Of a stretch of DNA of 6,143 nt, positions 5,839 to 6,143 are shown piece by piece. The position numbers and the translations under genes were made by a program. The notes under the pieces were generated by a model. It saw nothing but the letters and a program-made list of their open reading frames with translations. It ran no database searches and was not told where the DNA came from. This DNA is from Desulfobacteraceae bacterium. Lineage in GTDB: Bacteria; Desulfobacterota; DSM-4660; Desulfatiglandales; Desulfatiglandaceae. The stretch spans positions 1-6,143 of the forward strand of contig JAUWMY010000171.1 in NCBI GenBank assembly GCA_030612945.1, in the 5' to 3' direction. The first letter of the stretch is position 1. Every line of letters starts with the position of its first letter.

Positions 5839-6143
5839 ATGAAAAAGATCAATCCAGATCCGACCCCCGTTTATTATAACCTACAGAAAACACTCCAAAA
5901 TGAGATCGAAAGTAGCAGGTGGGGCCCCGGAGAAAAAATATCTCCCGAAAGGTCACTTGCAGAATTACTTAGAGTAAGCATAAACACAGTAAAAAAAGCT
6001 ATCTTGAACCTGGTACATGAAGGATATCTTTATCGAATCCAGGGAAAAGGCACTTTTGTGGCTGGAACGACTCTTAGATCGGAAAGCCTCCGCTATTATC
6101 GCCTTCTAAGAGATTTCAAAAACGATGAAGCCCACCTCAAAGT
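5839..6143 (+). CDS. GntR-family transcriptional regulator, N-terminal part (cut by window edge)
   Basis: A DNA-binding repressor or activator of the GntR superfamily; 101 codons are visible and the frame is open at the edge. The winged helix-turn-helix occupies about residues 9-75: VYYNLQKTLQNEIES, then WGPGEKISPERSLAELLRVS, the recognition helix INTVKKAILNLVHEGYL, and the wing RIQGKGTFVAG. This matches the usual family pattern closely. The effector domain lies beyond the window, so the subfamily (for example HutC/UTRA-like or sugar-binding-protein-like) and the ligand cannot be stated. The start at 5839 is preferred because AGGTGG (5823-5828) lies ten bases upstream; the in-frame ATG at 5830 is almost on top of that site. 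It is co-directional with lpdA but 335 bp away, so a functional link with glycine cleavage is not indicated. Confidence 0.9.
   Translation, partial: MKKINPDPTPVYYNLQKTLQNEIESSRWGPGEKISPERSLAELLRVSINTVKKAILNLVHEGYLYRIQGKGTFVAGTTLRSESLRYYRLLRDFKNDEAHLK

Overview
The window is an amino-acid/C1 metabolism locus built around the glycine cleavage system (GCS). Its form is the one in which glycine decarboxylase (P-protein) is split into two polypeptides, GcvPA and GcvPB. That split, an AsnC/Lrp regulator beside the genes, moderate G+C with AT-rich intergenic DNA, and intergenic spacers full of short-period (7-8 bp) repeats suggest an anaerobic bacterium, most likely a sulfate-reducing or syntrophic Desulfobacterota (former Deltaproteobacteria). 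This taxonomic guess is inference; no rRNA or other marker gene is present.

Layout. On the minus strand, in transcription order: an Lrp/AsnC-type regulator (3847-3404), a 238-bp spacer with an inverted heptamer-type repeat, gcvH (3165-2761), gcvPA (2760-1429, directly abutting gcvH), a 300-bp spacer with a 35-bp inverted repeat, and gcvPB (1128 to beyond position 1, about three quarters present). On the plus strand: lpdA, dihydrolipoamide dehydrogenase (4070-5503), divergent from the regulator; a 335-bp spacer with at most a marginal small ORF; and the N-terminal DNA-binding part of a GntR-family regulator (5839 to beyond 6143).

How the parts work together. GcvPA/GcvPB decarboxylate glycine and load the aminomethyl group on the lipoyl arm of GcvH; GcvT (not in the window) transfers the C1 unit to tetrahydrofolate; LpdA reoxidises the lipoyl arm with NAD+. 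P, H and L components are therefore encoded here and T must lie elsewhere. The Lrp-type gene sits between the gcv genes and lpdA, and its predicted promoter shares its -35 region with the predicted lpdA promoter, so it is a plausible local regulator of the whole locus.

The coding content is ordinary. The unusual material is intergenic: two unrelated short-period repeats arranged as long inverted repeats, one in each gcv spacer. One of them supplies the last residues and stop codon of gcvPA. I see no CRISPR array, tRNA, rRNA, transposase, defence system or canonical glycine riboswitch.
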